A stretch of DNA of 64,000 nucleotides from contig NW_006763305.1 in NCBI RefSeq assembly GCF_000218685.1, positions 473,298 to 537,297 of the forward strand. The letters are read 5' to 3'. This stretch comes from Serpula lacrymans var. lacrymans S7.9 (taxonomy: Eukaryota > Basidiomycota > Agaricomycetes > Boletales > Serpulaceae). Shown one piece after another: positions 11,885 through 24,214 of the stretch (position 1 is its first letter; every line of letters begins with the position of its first letter). The position numbers and the translations under genes are program-made. The notes beneath the pieces are model-generated. The model had not been told where the DNA came from and did no database searches. It saw only the letters and a list, made by a program, of their open reading frames with translations.

Positions 11885-12508
11885 TTTGAAAGTTCGTGAA
11901 AAATCGGGTCAACAGTATACAACACAGACACGGATATATTGCTTTCATGGAGCCATAGAAATCATTCACAGGTTTATCTCTGTGAAGTGGACAGCTTTCT
12001 GCCGTTACACAGTGTCGTGCCCAGATTATGAAGAATGCACTGCACACGTATTGCGCCCGACTCGGAAGATTGCCCCTGGAGCTCTTCAATATGGTTCCCC
12101 CCCAAACATCGCTTGAAAAATTCTGTAAGGTTTCAGGTGAAGAGCCTACAGCAATGTATCAATTTACCTGGAGAGCCAGCCGAGAAAGATCGCACGTTGA
12201 AAGGATCTCGTTATGCCAATAACCTCGTAACAGCTCGTAACGCACATTTGCCGAATGCCGATGAACACGGGTAGTGATCTCAAAGAGGACTCTCTAACTC
12301 CTTATAGAGGAGTCATTATCATGTTTTCATGACATTCATGCTTGTCGAACTCAGAGTCGTGGAACTTGGACCACCAAAAGCTGTACTTGATCATAATATT
12401 GAGCGCTAACTCGAAGCAGCGTGCATGATACCGATGCCCTAGGCGAACACGAGACTCCTAAAATAGATTATACGAGTATCCAAATGTACATGTACTGCTG
12501 CAAATAAT
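11885..12508. other. Probably 5' exons of the PPxY gene plus intergenic
   Basis: The missing first exon(s) of the minus-strand gene should lie here, but I could not place a start codon or splice sites with confidence. A short C7 run occurs near 12098-12104. Confidence 0.35.
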
Positions 12509-13895
12509 TTACGAACCAAACACCCCATAGACGAGGCCTTCCTTCCAAGTGCTGCCGACTCCTTCCATGACATCGCTTCCAACCACCTTTCTCTGCACAA
12601 CGACGCTCGGTACTATCGAGTAACTCCTTAATCTTCCGCTCTCCACCAGCCAAGAAATTGCCTGATCCAGTGCTCGAGAATATGCAAAGGGAGGATAACG
12701 AAGGTGAAGGAGGAGGCGGCGAGCACCTGAGCGTGATAGCGCGTACGCGTGAGTGCATTTAGGTGCGAAGGAGTTGTGGAGACGCGTTACGCGATCGGTC
12801 TGGGGATATTTTACAGCGTTGGTAGTATTAACCGAGAGACGAAAACTGGGCAAAGGCAAAGGGGGATAAAATGATTCGTTCGACCAGCAATGTCCTGATG
12901 AGTCCTGCCAGTTAGTACAAATGCATTATCTCAGACCCTATCCTTTGTTACAGAAAGTGGGATAAGACCGTGCAAGCAAATTGCAATAGCAAAAAATTCA
13001 ACCTGAAGATATCACACACACCTAGAAATACGATGTCCCATCCTGGAGGTAGCGCGTCCCAAACTCCCCTCAAACGTACTCGGATGTCCCTTTCCATGTC
13101 AATATCGTCTTCCAATATGATGGCTACATCGTCGTCCTTGGTATTTGCCTGGTCGGTGAACTTCCTGATGGCAGAGACATGGGAATACCAGCAGGCCACC
13201 TTCGGAGCAGAGAGGACCATATGTGGATGAATCGACTCCGAGAACGGTAAGACCAAGTAGTCCTCAGTCGCACAGGTAAGGTTCCAGCCGAGAGTAGAGA
13301 ATTTAGACTGTGATTTTACGGAGGTACCTGATTTCCTGTCAACCGGACGTGATCTTGATTTGGGCGATTCTGTCCACAGGTCCGATCCGGATTTATCCAA
13401 AGGCTCAGGTGACAAGGACAATGCATTTATTTCGGGAGGCCAGCGGAATATAACAGGTGATGCAAGGGATGCGGCCCTTTTGCGCTGCATCCTGACATGG
13501 TTCATAATTATGTCAACCAAAGGGCCTTCGCGGTGTACAGCGTCAACATTGGTCCATTCGAGTTGCATTGTAGAACGCAGCACATCCATTTGAGCACGCC
13601 TATCTTGACGTCCAGGAAGAGATATTATATATATCTGAGAGGCAATACCGAGCGAGGAAAAAGACCTAATAGTCGTGGTATCTTGATAAGCGTCCAAGTC
13701 CGATCCGGAGACGCTTGCGAACAACAATGGCTTTGCTTTCATATGTGGAATTCGATCAAAGGAAGGACATGGTGATACAAATGCGGGAGATATCCGATAT
13801 GTTGGAAATATGACAAGAACCATGGACCACAAAGCTAGAATAATACCAGATGCCAGAAAAATATACCTGGTCGATCCAAAAGCCCGCCTTATCAT
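12509..13895 (-). CDS. Glycosyltransferase family 25 (LPS-biosynthesis-like), type II membrane protein
   Basis: Exon 1 is 13895-13022 and exon 2 is 12894-12509. The 127-nt GT-AG intron interrupts the codon for the Gly of FLGHCW. The spliced product is 419 aa. Residues about 10-32 form a signal anchor (YIFLASGIILALWSMVLVIF), suggesting a Golgi or ER lumenal enzyme. The catalytic domain starts at IYIISLPGRQDRRAQMDVLR (about residue 86), as in GT25 proteins. It contains CWYSHVSAIR and the metal-binding acidic motif EDDID (about 261-265), then LPPGWDIVFLGHCW. The C-terminal block is PKCTHAYALSRSGARRLLLHL. Family knowledge says GT25 enzymes transfer galactose or glucose in bacterial LPS and collagen glycosylation; the acceptor in fungi is not known to me. 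Start chosen because the anchor follows ATG 13895 directly. Confidence 0.88.
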
Positions 13896-14321
13896 GTTGA
13901 TCCTTTGAATCTTTCCTCCTCAGGTAATACCAAAGATAAGAACAAATAGCAAACAGCGTTAGCGAGTCACGGTTGATAGTGGTGGTAAACTGTAGAAAAG
14001 GTGTCAGTTCATATCATTGAACTGTTCTGCGGACATCACGTGATTGATTTGGAACTTCGATCTCACTTTATGTTGTAGTCCTTTGGCTGTAGATTCTATC
14101 AATGAAAACATAAGCTGTGTACTCATACAGTTATACTTGTACATATACAGCAGAAAGGAATCGATCTGCAGCTGGAATTGCACTCTCCCCTCTCGACTGA
14201 ATAATGTGGTAATGATGGCGGTCTATGAAAGATGGTAGAACAGGTAACAATGTTGAATGGCCGAGTCAACAGAACTTCAAAGATAAGAGGACACATTATG
14301 TTACTTTATAGTCCTAAGGTT
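13896..14321. other. Intergenic, promoter of the GT25 gene
   Basis: AT-rich stretch between two minus-strand genes, with nothing else recognised. Confidence 0.4.
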
Positions 14322-15464
14322 TCAAAACCGATTACGTTTTCCGTGTCGCTTTATCGCTGACTCTGTGGGTGCTCTGCAAAAACATAAACCTGGTGAATGG
14401 CAAAGCTTCGAGACAATTTGATAGAATAGTATGCGTACTTTCGATTCTTGAGTTTCGTGCTTTCGGCTACAGGGTCATCAACGTCCATGCTATCACCCAA
14501 GCCTCCCGCTAGACTGCTGGTCCCTGGTGCTCTCTTCGGGCCCTTACTATCCTTTTGTCTATCAAATACATCTTTGAGATTACTAGCCAAGGCGCGTTCA
14601 TGCTCTTCGTTCTCTGCATGAACTGCTTCAGAATGGGATGAGATGTATTCCAATTTCTGGTCCAAAGTTGATAGTACTGCTGAAGTCGTTGCAGCCCTAA
14701 AGCCCACTGAAATTCAGCCGGAGAAAGGGAGATACCTGGCTCAGGATAAACTGACCAGCTCTGAAGTGCCGATAAAATACTCTCGATCTTCCCTGGTTCG
14801 ACATCTCTACCCATCGTATACTCAACTTCAAGCTGTTGCTCCTTTTGATCAAGTTTTCCGCGGAGTAAGTCCAGGTAGATAGCATCGATGATAAGGTCTT
14901 CAAGCTCTCGTATCGTAGGCATCTGAAGAGTCTCAAGTAATTGGGAATATGGTAGGATCTATAGTTCCAGTTGTTAGAATGTCGGAACCACTGCAAGATA
15001 CAAGCGTCGTACCCGACGTTCGGCAGCAAGAGATACGATCGAGAGATATTTGAGTTTGGTAATCTGCGCTTGATTCAACGGTGGTAGATTGTCTTTGTGT
15101 TCTAAATCGTAAAGATATTGCTCAGCTGCTTATGATCGGGGATCGTTCACGGTAAGCTCAACTAAGATAGTCCTGGTACGTATTGTACGAGAATAGTTGC
15201 AGTAGTGAGATATACGGCGCATGCTGCTCACTGTTTGTAAGCTGGAGGAAGTACATGTAATGTTCATGTTCATTATCATATTCGGAGGGAAGACAGGTTA
15301 CGCACCTCTTGTATGTTAGGTAATTCTAGTAGCTCTGCAAATACGAATACGCCTGGCGCTGAAGTGGCATCCTGAACCAGCTTCGCTGCTGCTGCTCCTT
15401 TTGCAGATTTAGACATGAGCAAGAAAGGCTCTAGCTTGGCAGAAAAGTTTGACCCCAGTTCCAT
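14322..15464 (-). CDS. CSN7: COP9 signalosome complex subunit 7
   Basis: Subunit of the COP9 signalosome, which removes NEDD8 from cullins and so regulates cullin-RING ligases. Six exons join cleanly: 15464-15306, 15241-15163, 15125-15013, 14958-14756, 14696-14439 and 14373-14322, giving 287 aa. The N-terminus (LEPFLLMSKSAKGAAAAKL, FVFAELLELPNIQE) is typical CSN7. The middle (PYISLLQLFSYNTYQDYL, LPPLNQAQITKLKYLSIVSL) is the helical PCI region. The winged-helix part reads MPTIRELEDLIIDAIYLDLL and GKLDQKEQQLEVEYTMGRD. The C-terminal coiled coil ends in an acidic MDVDD stretch and a basic KRHGKRNRF tail. The second intron (15126-15162) would be only 37 nt, unusually short, but it is needed to keep the conserved frame. 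Confidence 0.93.
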
Positions 15465-16186
15465 TCTATCAGGTTGGCGGAATGTGACGGATACACGAGG
15501 GGTAATTGATTCAGTCCAAGAATGGCAATGAAGGCGTTTGTCCGAGAGGTGGTGCAGATGTTTGGATCAGAGGCTGTTGCCAAACATGATCATATCACCG
15601 CAAACAACGCCTGAAGATATTGCCAGTGAAATTCCGAATCACATCGCTGGCTTTTGGTGTTGAATGCTGCGTAATTGTAATCTACTCGATATGTTTAACC
15701 CACGCATCCCCAGACGTAAGTTACGAACCATTGGGACTATATAGCGCAATTTCCTTTTTTAATATTAACGTACGCTCCTATCACTGCCCCAGCAATTGGG
15801 AGGTTGAGTGATGTCAATGCCCAACTGTGACATATCTGTAAATATTTCTGACGGAAGTGAGCCTGCGAGTTAAGAGCCTAGCCGAATGTAAGAATAGCGC
15901 TGTTTGCAGCTGTGGGAACTAGATGCTTGTGCGGCTCTGGGTATCAGCCGCTTGAAGGCTTTCCATCTGTCAGCATCTGTTCACTTTGACTGTTCCGCCC
16001 AAAGTTACACCCCGGCTTTTACTGTGAGATTCATTCATCATATTGCCTGAAGGCTGTTCTCAGAACTGTGGAACCTTGGGATAACACGGTTCTTATATAT
16101 ATAGGCAACCCTAGCCTGGTTGGGTTTCTCTGGACCAAAATTGGTCTTCGCTTTCTTTGCTACGTGGCTTGCTCTATCGTCGTAAC
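15465..16186. other. Intergenic, divergent promoter region CSN7/RGP1
   Basis: CSN7 and RGP1 are transcribed away from each other across about 720 bp. No separate gene was recognised. Confidence 0.45.
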
Positions 16187-19100
16187 ATGTCCGCAGCCAG
16201 CGTTCCCACTGTCGACTCTGCAATACGTGTCGTCGTCACTCCAGCGCAATCGTCGTACTTTGCTGGAGAGCCATTTTCTGTTAAAATCACATTTACAAAC
16301 ACCCGAACACCAGAGTCGCCTGAACGGTCGCCTTCTACTTCGCGAACGCATAAGCGTGGTGCTCATTCCATTAGCTCTGCCCCACTAGCGAGACCTCCAA
16401 CTTCGCCTGGTCTCCCTCGAACGGTTGTTCCTCGACCGTTGGCTCGCAGTTTGAGTAACGATGGAGATAAGCCAGCAAGGAAAGGGCTTATTGGGCGGGA
16501 TTATACGCAAAGAAATGGTGCTGGAACGCCAGATCTATTAGAGGAAAAGAGGCAGATGTTATTAGCGAAGACGAGGTCTCTCTCGGTGGATATTCCATCC
16601 CATGAACTCGGGAAGCAAAAAGCAGGGGAGGCCGAAGATAGCAAGCCAGTATATGTGCGAGCATATGATGAGTTTTCGCCAGCCAGTAAGTTATGATTTC
16701 CCTGTATGTATTTTAGCCGCTCATTCCGTTCTAGGCGCCAACCCTACCCTTGTGCCCTCTCCTTCAGTTTTGGCGCGTACACCTGGCCTTTCACTGTCAT
16801 CCAAACACCCCCATGCACGAAAACAATCAGTATTTGATGGCCAAATATCGTTTCAGGACTCACAAAAACCTTTGCCAAACTCACCATCTCTCCCGAGTAC
16901 ATCTAGTGCATCCAATTCAGCCTTTTCGCTTACATTGGATCCCATTGCAGAGACTGCACAGTCTCCATATCCTGCATCGCCTTTACCAGGATCGCCTCCT
17001 CTCCCTCTTACCGACACTCTCGAAATCCAATCATCATTGAAAACTGACTCACATTCTTATCCTCCACGCCCTTCCCAAAACCCCATAGCCCGTCGCCCAT
17101 CGCAAGTCGGTCTAGGTCACGGCGCTCCACCTGCATCACTGCATACACATGTAACACCTCGGACTGCATTCTCATCCACATTTCCTCGAGCAAATACAGA
17201 ATTGATACTTTACTCATACGTGCAGCTTGTTGGCACACTTTCCGTCTCACCTTTACCTGGAGTGATAATGTCGCCAGAGCAAACCCACACACTGAAAGCT
17301 CTTCGCACGAGTTTGCTAAAACGCCCGGTAGTGGGGGGCGGTAGCATGGATATCAGCTCGTCGTTGCATTCACGTCCACAAATAGTGGGTCGCAGAAAAT
17401 CCCACAGTCGCTCTTCGTCGCTATCCAGCAGCATTTTCTCTCTACTGTCGCCCTCATCTTATGCAAACTCATCATCAACTTCCCTCCCCGCATCTCAAAC
17501 ATGGTCTCCCGCAAATCGTACACGTCCATCGCAATCAGTATCTTCACTCGGGTCTGGGTTCCAAGCACAAGCTGGCATTGGCTTGGGATTGGTGAACGGG
17601 GGTCTAGAAGAAGATATCGACCCTGAAACTCCTCTACCTACATTCGAAGTGCAACCTGCGATGCTGGCCGTTGACTTGTCTCTCGCACCGGGAGAGTCTC
17701 GTAGCTGTACGTGAGCCATTCTGAATATATGCTATGAGGGTGAATGAACTCATTGTTTTCTGGTTTCAAGATACCTATACAATCAATCTACCAGAGAACC
17801 TCCCACCGACCTTCAAAGGCCGGTCGTTGAAGTTCTCGTACGAGTTAATCGTGGGTACTTGCCGTGCAGGTTCATCTCCTCAATCTTCCAGTAATCTGGG
17901 TCCAACGGGTGCAAATGGCATCAGCAGGATCATGAAAGTTCCTATTCGACTATACAATAATGTCACAGGTATGGTTTCTCATATCCTGCTACTATCAGCA
18001 AACTCAACTTTCTTCTGGCTTTCAGTTGGCAAGCCACAGATGCCATACGACTTACTCTGGCCTGTTGCTAAAAGGCGCGATCCACTCTCCGTAGTAGCAC
18101 CTAAAGTTATTGAGGATTTGTCGAGTATATCGAAAGGACCAAGAAAATCGTCACCGACCTCCCGTACGTGTTCTAGTTCTTTTCCCGCTTATACTGTTCT
18201 AAAAACAACATTAGAAAACACGGGTTGTGGGACGCTCGACGACTTGCGAGAATACGGAAAGCGTCTGCTTTCTACGTTCCCTGATTCGGAGAATTCACAA
18301 AATAAAGCCAGTTCGAACCCTGATTTGATACCGCCTGTGCTTAACGATATTGAACGAGACCTTGAGAGGGAAAGAGAGGGAGGGGCATTGACAGGATGTA
18401 GTGAGGGTGTGGAGATCATGACTAGAAATTCTAAGAAAGGTGGACTGTGCAATCTATGTAGTACGTTCTTACTGACCAACTTCTCATATGGCTGTTAGTT
18501 TCGTACGACGTCAACAAAGACGGAGTGAAAGTGGCTGTTCTAACTTTCACCAAATCTGCTTATAGGCTAGGCGAAACAGTCTTGGGTGTGGTGGAGCTCA
18601 ATGATCGGTCAAGTCGTGCTCGAGTACTATCGGTGCGTGATATTTTGACATACTATGCTAACACCCAGCAGTGACATTTCATTTTCAACCCCTTGATTAT
18701 AGCTGTCTGCGATATTGGAAGCCCAAGAATCACTACCTTCTTCCATTTCAGCTGGTGGTTCACGACACATGCGTCGAGTGCACGCAGAGCACTATTCGTC
18801 CTTTGTGGCATCCACATTACGGACTACATTCTCATTGGATATCCCATCAGATGCCAGTCCCGCGTTCCAGGTTAAAATTGGGGGTACCCCTTCGCAGACA
18901 TCTGGATCGACCGGTGGCCTGGAATGGAGAGTCCGGCTATGTCTGTTGGTATCGGTTGCTGCAGAAACGTCGCATATGGGGCCTGACGGTGCAAGGCTCA
19001 AACAGCTTGTGAGGGATGGACCTAAGGGGGAATGGGGTACGTCTTGGAAGGCATCTGCGACTATCGCACCCTTCGAACGGCCACAGCCAGATACCAATGA

Positions 19101-19341
19101 CACTAAGCAACAACCAACTACCTGGACACAGTATTTTGTCTCGTCATTCCTTGGTACGGGTGAAAGAGAATACCACGATGGAGACGAAGATCCTGATGAG
19201 GAGCAAGCGTGGAAAGTAGCAAGAGACGAGGAAGCGGATTGGAAGGAAGTAAAGGTGGAGACTGTGGAGTGCGAGGTTCCTATAAGTGTGTGGCCCGGTA
19301 ATACAGCATTCAAAGCCATGGACGTGGTCTTTGACGTGTAG
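16187..19341 (+). CDS. RGP1: Rgp1-family protein (Ric1-Rgp1 GEF subunit)
   Basis: Rgp1 partners Ric1 to activate the Rab GTPase Ypt6/Rab6 at the Golgi. Seven exons give a continuous 941-aa frame: 16187-16685, 16735-17706, 17771-17968, 18026-18163, 18215-18460, 18499-18632 and 18703-19341. The N-terminus shows the arrestin-like strand IRVVVTPAQSSYFAGEPFSV. A long Ser/Pro-rich disordered insert follows (about residues 60-440). The conserved Rgp1 core is then ELILYSYVQLVGTLSV, YTINLPENLPPTFKGRSLKF, SYELIVGTCRAG, KVPIRLYNNVT and KPQMPYDLLWPV. After these come DVNKDGVKVAVLTFTKSAYR, RLGETVLGVVEL and SAILEAQESLP. The C-terminus has the FSLDIPSDASPAF and LEWRVRLCLLVSV blocks and ends ECEVPISVWPGNTAFKAMDV. 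The family match is by motif order and was not computed. Much longer than yeast Rgp1 because of the disordered insert. Confidence 0.85.
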
Positions 19342-20398
19342 GAGGCAAAGTCTGGTACAGGGTCCTACCACTGTCAACTCTCGCGACGATGTTGGTTTGA
19401 GCCCCTCGAGCGGGTGGCGTCTTCCCCACATGGTCATTACAGTAATAGGGTGTTCTCGGGACCGAAGGCAATTGCACCGCAAAGCGTCCACGTTTTATGG
19501 GGACATGAAATTCCGACATCTGGGGTTTTTATGACGGCTACGTAGGCCATTGTGGGACGCTCTCAGATTCCAGTGGTGTGTACTAAGTTGGTACAATATA
19601 TTGACTCCAGGGGGGGTGGGGAAGAAAAGAGGCTCAATGATTTACTCGCGGACCTCAATGAATTGCCAAATCGCGAAGGAAAGCAGTGCTATATGAGATT
19701 TCCGTATATGAAGTGCCTCGGTGACTGTACGGTTTGTAGGGGCTCATGAGGTGGAATACCTCGAATATGACGCGATTGTGGACCTGTTTATAGCTGAGAT
19801 ATAGATGACACAAATGGTACTTTGAGTAAGGACAAAGAATGCAAGGGCGGAGCTTGGTGCAGTGGACAGGTGTTCAGTAAAATTGCCAGTAATTGATCGA
19901 ATGGGTGGGCCATGTGACCTGTCAGGTGGACAGGGTGGTGAAATTCAGGCGCTCGTTTTGGTTACCACCGGCTTGAGGGGCAGCCCAAGCCTGAGCTGGG
20001 TATTCCTTACAGACACCGTAGCATCACTATTCTCTTCTCTGGTTTGCTCTCACCTGCTGCATTCGCATATCCTTCGTTTAGACCAGTTCTATCCTATTTT
20101 ATCGCTGCGGCGCCAGTCCGAGCTGTTCCTTGCTCTGTTTGCCTTTCTATTGCAATTGGAACAAGAGATCAGTCAAATTTAAAGGAGGGACACCTGGTAC
20201 GTGCGCAGCCTTTTTTGTGTCCTCGGAACGTTGAATTTAGGTTCTTGCTAGTGTCACCTACTTTACAACAGTCAGTACGCTGAAAGGAGAAAACCAGACC
20301 ATAAAGCAAGTGAATTGCTGGTTCCTGAGTCACACGACGTGTAAGCAGCGGTGGCCGTCTTCAACGGTTATATCTTTCGCAAACCTATTACCGCCACG
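19342..20398. other. Intergenic, RGP1 3' side and PSP1 promoter
   Basis: A weak open frame at 19552-19749 was considered and rejected. Nothing else was recognised. A pyrimidine-rich stretch near 20030-20160 precedes the PSP1-domain gene. Confidence 0.4.
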
Positions 20399-22711
20399 AT
20401 GCAGTACTCAAACAGTGCCCAACAACATCCTTTCCCTGACGACTTTGACCGTAAAAATCGTTTCCTTACTCCACCAAGCCCAGATTCAGGCTCCGGAACA
20501 CATAGAGAGCGCGCTACCAGCCAGCCGCCCCGCAGTAACGGCCAGACCTTTCTCAGTTCTCCCTCGTCTCAGCACATAATCCCTACAAGCCTGGGAGGAG
20601 CTGGAGGAGCGCCCTGGTCAAACTCACGCATGGCGTCCGGTCTCAATCCAAACAGCCGTACGGCTTTACCCTCCTCTGTTCCCACACGTAGTTCTTCTTT
20701 CTCTGCAAACCAACAAACTCACTTTTCATCTGCGATGCGCGAATCGCGCGCATTTGCTTCCACCTTTGAGGACGACGAATCTGAGGCCCTCTCCGACACG
20801 TATGACGAGCGATATGTCCCGCCATCGATGTCTTCAAACAGAGGTAGACCTTATGCCCCCGATCTTGCTCGTAGCAGATCACAGTCTTTAGCTACTACTA
20901 CTCGCCCTGGACCCATCGGAAGTCCGCTGCAGCCTCAAGGTCTTTGGCCTGAATCTCCTTCTCTGTCTTCAAATCCGCTCAATATCCCTGGCTCACGTTA
21001 TGGCGAGATCAAGCCGCCTGGCAGCAGCCGGTATGGTTCCCTTGGAACTCTGGGCAGGTCTCCTCTGAGTAACACTCTTGATTCACCCATTGGCAGTGCC
21101 AATGGTTTTTCTAATAGACAAACCATCGACATATCAAATATGAGTCCGTTCGTGCGAGATGTTGGTCAGATCTTGTTGGATGACGGTTCTGCATTCCGCG
21201 AACTGTGGGCAGGCATGCATCCTCCTAGAGATGAAAATGGTGGTGGCGGTAGTGGTACCACTAGCAGGCGGCATAGTGTTAGTGTAGTGCAACCGAGGAG
21301 GCCCACCATAGTAGGATTCAATGCACCTGGTAATGATGACGAACCTAGTCGGCCCTCGCTGTTTCAATCACAGCCGTTTGGTCGAGGTGGATTGATGTTG
21401 TCAGATGACGATCTTGCAGCTGATCTCAATATGCTCAACTTGAGTGCGAAAGAAAATGGCCCCGCATCTTCGTCTCATCCTCCTAGCCAGCCCTCTTCAC
21501 TGCCTATCTATGCCCCGCTTTCCCGCAGTCCCCCCTCCTCGGATCGCATCTCCCCGTACCAATCTATCAATCTCAGCATACCCTCAGGCAACTCTTTTGC
21601 CTCTCGTCAGCACTACGGCTCTCCCAGTGATAGCGGGTTATCCGCTGGCGGAAGCCCGTCCCGAGGTCATTTCGACCAGCAGGTTCCTGAATCGTACTTC
21701 AATTCTGGTGCAGGTGCTCAACAGACACAATTGACTGCACGGTTCATCCCCGGTCAGGGCATTCAATACCTGCCTCAGCAGGGTAATGGAATCACAGGCA
21801 TGACTCGCAATGTTTCCATTGGCGCGGGTTCTATGGCCTCACCGATCTCTCCGACTAGTGGACGAGCCATACATCCGCAGCAGGGCCCATTTTACCCTCA
21901 GCAGATTCAGCGACGTCCCTCGGATGCAAACCCTGCTAATATCGCTGATCTTGGTAAGGGCGTGCCGCTTTCTTCCGTGCCGGCTTCTTGGCCGTTGTAC
22001 ATTGTCGAATTTAAAGCTGGTCGCACTGACCTGTTTTACTTGACCGACCTGAGCCTAGACATTAGAGTTGGTGACCTTGTGATTGTAGAGGCGGACCGCG
22101 GAAAGGATCTGGGTAAAGTTGTCAATGATAGTATTACGTTAAAGGAAGTAGAAGCCTTCCAGAGGGAGCAAAGGGAGCGGATTGGATTCGGCGATGGAGG
22201 TCCGATGAGCCCTGGAGGAGCACAGGGAGGAGCTAGTGGTAAAAAGGAGATCAATCCCAAAATGATCTACGGAAAAGCGCAACCTCATGATACGCAGTGC
22301 GTATCCATTCACTTCCATTTTCCCTTTTACTTAAAGTCATTATGCCACCGCTAGGCACTTGGTTACTAAAATACAAGATGAAGTCAAGGCACTTCAGTTG
22401 TGTCAGAGTAAAGTTCGACAAAAGAAATTGCCGATGGAGGTTATAGATGCTGAGTATCAGTGGTTAGTATTTCCATCCTTACATTTCGAAACGATTGGTA
22501 ATCAATTTGGATCTAGGGATCGACGCAAATTAACATTTTACTTTATCGCTGAGAAGCGAATTGATTTCCGAGAGCTTGTACGAGAACTATTCCGGTAAGT
22601 AGAAGATAATGTGTCGGTAGGATATAGCTAATGCCATCTTTCCCGTATAGACTATACAAAACAAGGATCTGGATGGCCTCACTTCAAGGCTCTGGCGGAT
22701 ACGAACAGTAG
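20399..22711 (+). CDS. PSP1 C-terminal domain protein
   Basis: Four exons (20399-22296, 22355-22462, 22517-22594, 22651-22711) join to a 714-aa protein. ATG 20399 is the first Met in the long frame. Residues 1 to about 530 are low-complexity Ser/Pro/Gly/Gln-rich and probably disordered; they include a short ordered-looking stretch, SPFVRDVGQILLDDGSAFRE. The C-terminal 170 residues carry the PSP1 domain: WPLYIVEFKAGRTDLFYL, RVGDLVIVEADRGKDLGKVV, KEINPKMIYGKAQPHDTQHL, KKLPMEVIDAEYQWDRRKLT, FYFIAEKRIDFRELVRELF and YKTRIWMASLQ. PSP1 was found in yeast as a suppressor of DNA polymerase alpha mutations; the bacterial relative (YaaT/RicT) acts in RNA processing complexes. The molecular role in this fungus is unknown. 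Confidence 0.9.
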
Positions 22712-23555
22712 TCCCTCGATCGATGAACATAAAGGAAGGAAACAAAAGATTTTATCAACACAGGCCATTTAATCTGACCTTACACGACCTATCATGCCTT
22801 TCCCGATTCATTTCGTCTTTATCTAGATATGCAATATCCGTTCTGTGTTTGGGTTACATTTACCACCTCTAGCACTGCCTAGATTTCCCCACTTTCTCAT
22901 AAATTCGTTGTGCTTGTACCTGTGATTCCTGGTTACCGTGACAGCAAACCATGCATGCATGAACTATTATTTCTATTCTTTTTTACCGTTTTTGCAATGT
23001 ACGTTAAGAATGTCTTCAGATGGTCCATATCTTCACTCTTCTCTGTTTTTTTGTTTCGTTTTGTTCCTGCCGACACCTAATATTCATCTATAAAGATAAA
23101 AGAGAGTCATTTGACTATGTGATGTGCATTTTTCGTACATCCTGTATTACTACTGTATATTCTCTGAAATATAGTACGCCCTTTATGCAATTTAGACAAG
23201 TGAAACCTTGGACATACATCTTCTGCGCAGTGTGATACTTAAAAACTTTTATTTCACTGTTAGTCTTGATAACACCTGTAAACGGTTCAACCTCGTGCGG
23301 GAGGCTGTTGATGTTTACAAGAGAACTTCAGGTAATAATGACTGTCATTGGCAGGTTTGGAAAATACTTGGAAAGGCTAAATCACACTGGCGATCATATG
23401 TAAGCCTGAATTTAATGAAGATGTGTAATGTAGTAGATGGGTGATACAGGAAAGGCGACGGGGATATCGATACATCAATAGGGTTGGTAGGATTGTAAGA
23501 TAATCAGCAATGTAGCGTCTGGCTGATAAAACGGCGTGGGGAATGTCAATCTTGA
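22712..23555. other. Intergenic, convergent 3' regions
   Basis: Region between the PSP1-domain gene (plus) and APC11 (minus), which are tail-to-tail. AT-rich, with no gene recognised. Confidence 0.45.
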
Positions 23556-24008
23556 CTACTGATGACTGGGATTGCTGATGTCGGTAGTCATAGCGGTAGA
23601 TTCGGGTTTATCCTTGTTGACCTTTCTTTCTGCAGTTACTGGGAGCCAATATGAGCACAGTGGATAAGGTTGGAATGATCCTTCAACTTACCCCAAGTTC
23701 GACGATCCATTGGACACTGCTGCTTCGATGCTGCTGTTCCAATCCACTTTAATAGGCAATGCATGTGAAATACATGACTGCATTCACCCCAAACTATATA
23801 TAAAATGAGTCAATACCACACAGCCCCTTTACGATAGACAAGACTCACTTAATGGACAATCATCCCCTGGCACTTTGCAGGACGGACAGCAACCTTCATA
23901 AGGAACTCGACATATACCACATACGTCCCCTTCGTCGTCAGCCTCGGGATTCCCAGTGTCCCAACGCCATTGTGCGACTGCGTTCCAGTGCTTGACGTTG
24001 ACTTTCAT
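23556..24008 (-). CDS. APC11: Anaphase-promoting complex subunit 11 (RING-H2)
   Basis: Catalytic RING subunit of the APC/C ubiquitin ligase, which recruits the E2 and drives cyclin and securin destruction. Three exons (24008-23849, 23793-23692, 23638-23556) join in frame to 114 aa. The conserved start MKVNVKHWNAVAQWRWDTG is followed by the zinc-binding series CGICRVPYEGCCPSCKVPGD, then DCPLIWGECSHVFHMHCLLK and QQCPMDRRTWV. This matches the APC11 pattern, which has an extra zinc site relative to ordinary RING-H2. An acidic insert (NPEADDEGD) lies between the N-terminal Trp motif and the first Cys. The tail (ERKVNKDKPESTA and onward) is a typical fungal extension. ATG 24008 was chosen because upstream in-frame codons are not ATG. 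Its start lies 206 bp from the divergent gene at 24215, so they probably share a promoter. Confidence 0.95.
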
Positions 24009-24214
24009 GCTGGGCTCCTGCAAGGAAAGGTCATGGTTGAAGGGAAGTATTTGGTGCTATGTACGCGTCGGTTTACTTGGGCACGTGATTACACGCGTTC
24101 CTTTCTGAGTCCCATCTTCCTCCCGCTCTCCATCAGATTTGTTGTCCTCTTCAAGGCTTAAGCTTGATTTGCCACCATTCTGTTGCTATACCTTGTCTCG
24201 TGGCTGTATATACA

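Noticed and set aside
14509..14922. Unspliced CSN7 frame ending in WALGLQRLQQYYQLWTRNWN
   Set aside because: Reads through a proper GTCAGT…TTTAG intron; splicing restores the conserved CSN7 C-terminus.
19552..19749. Frame with IPVVCTKLVQYIDSRGG, vaguely like the start of a RhoGAP domain
   Set aside because: Starts with a non-ATG codon, no RhoGAP arginine finger or downstream blocks, ends after 65 residues.
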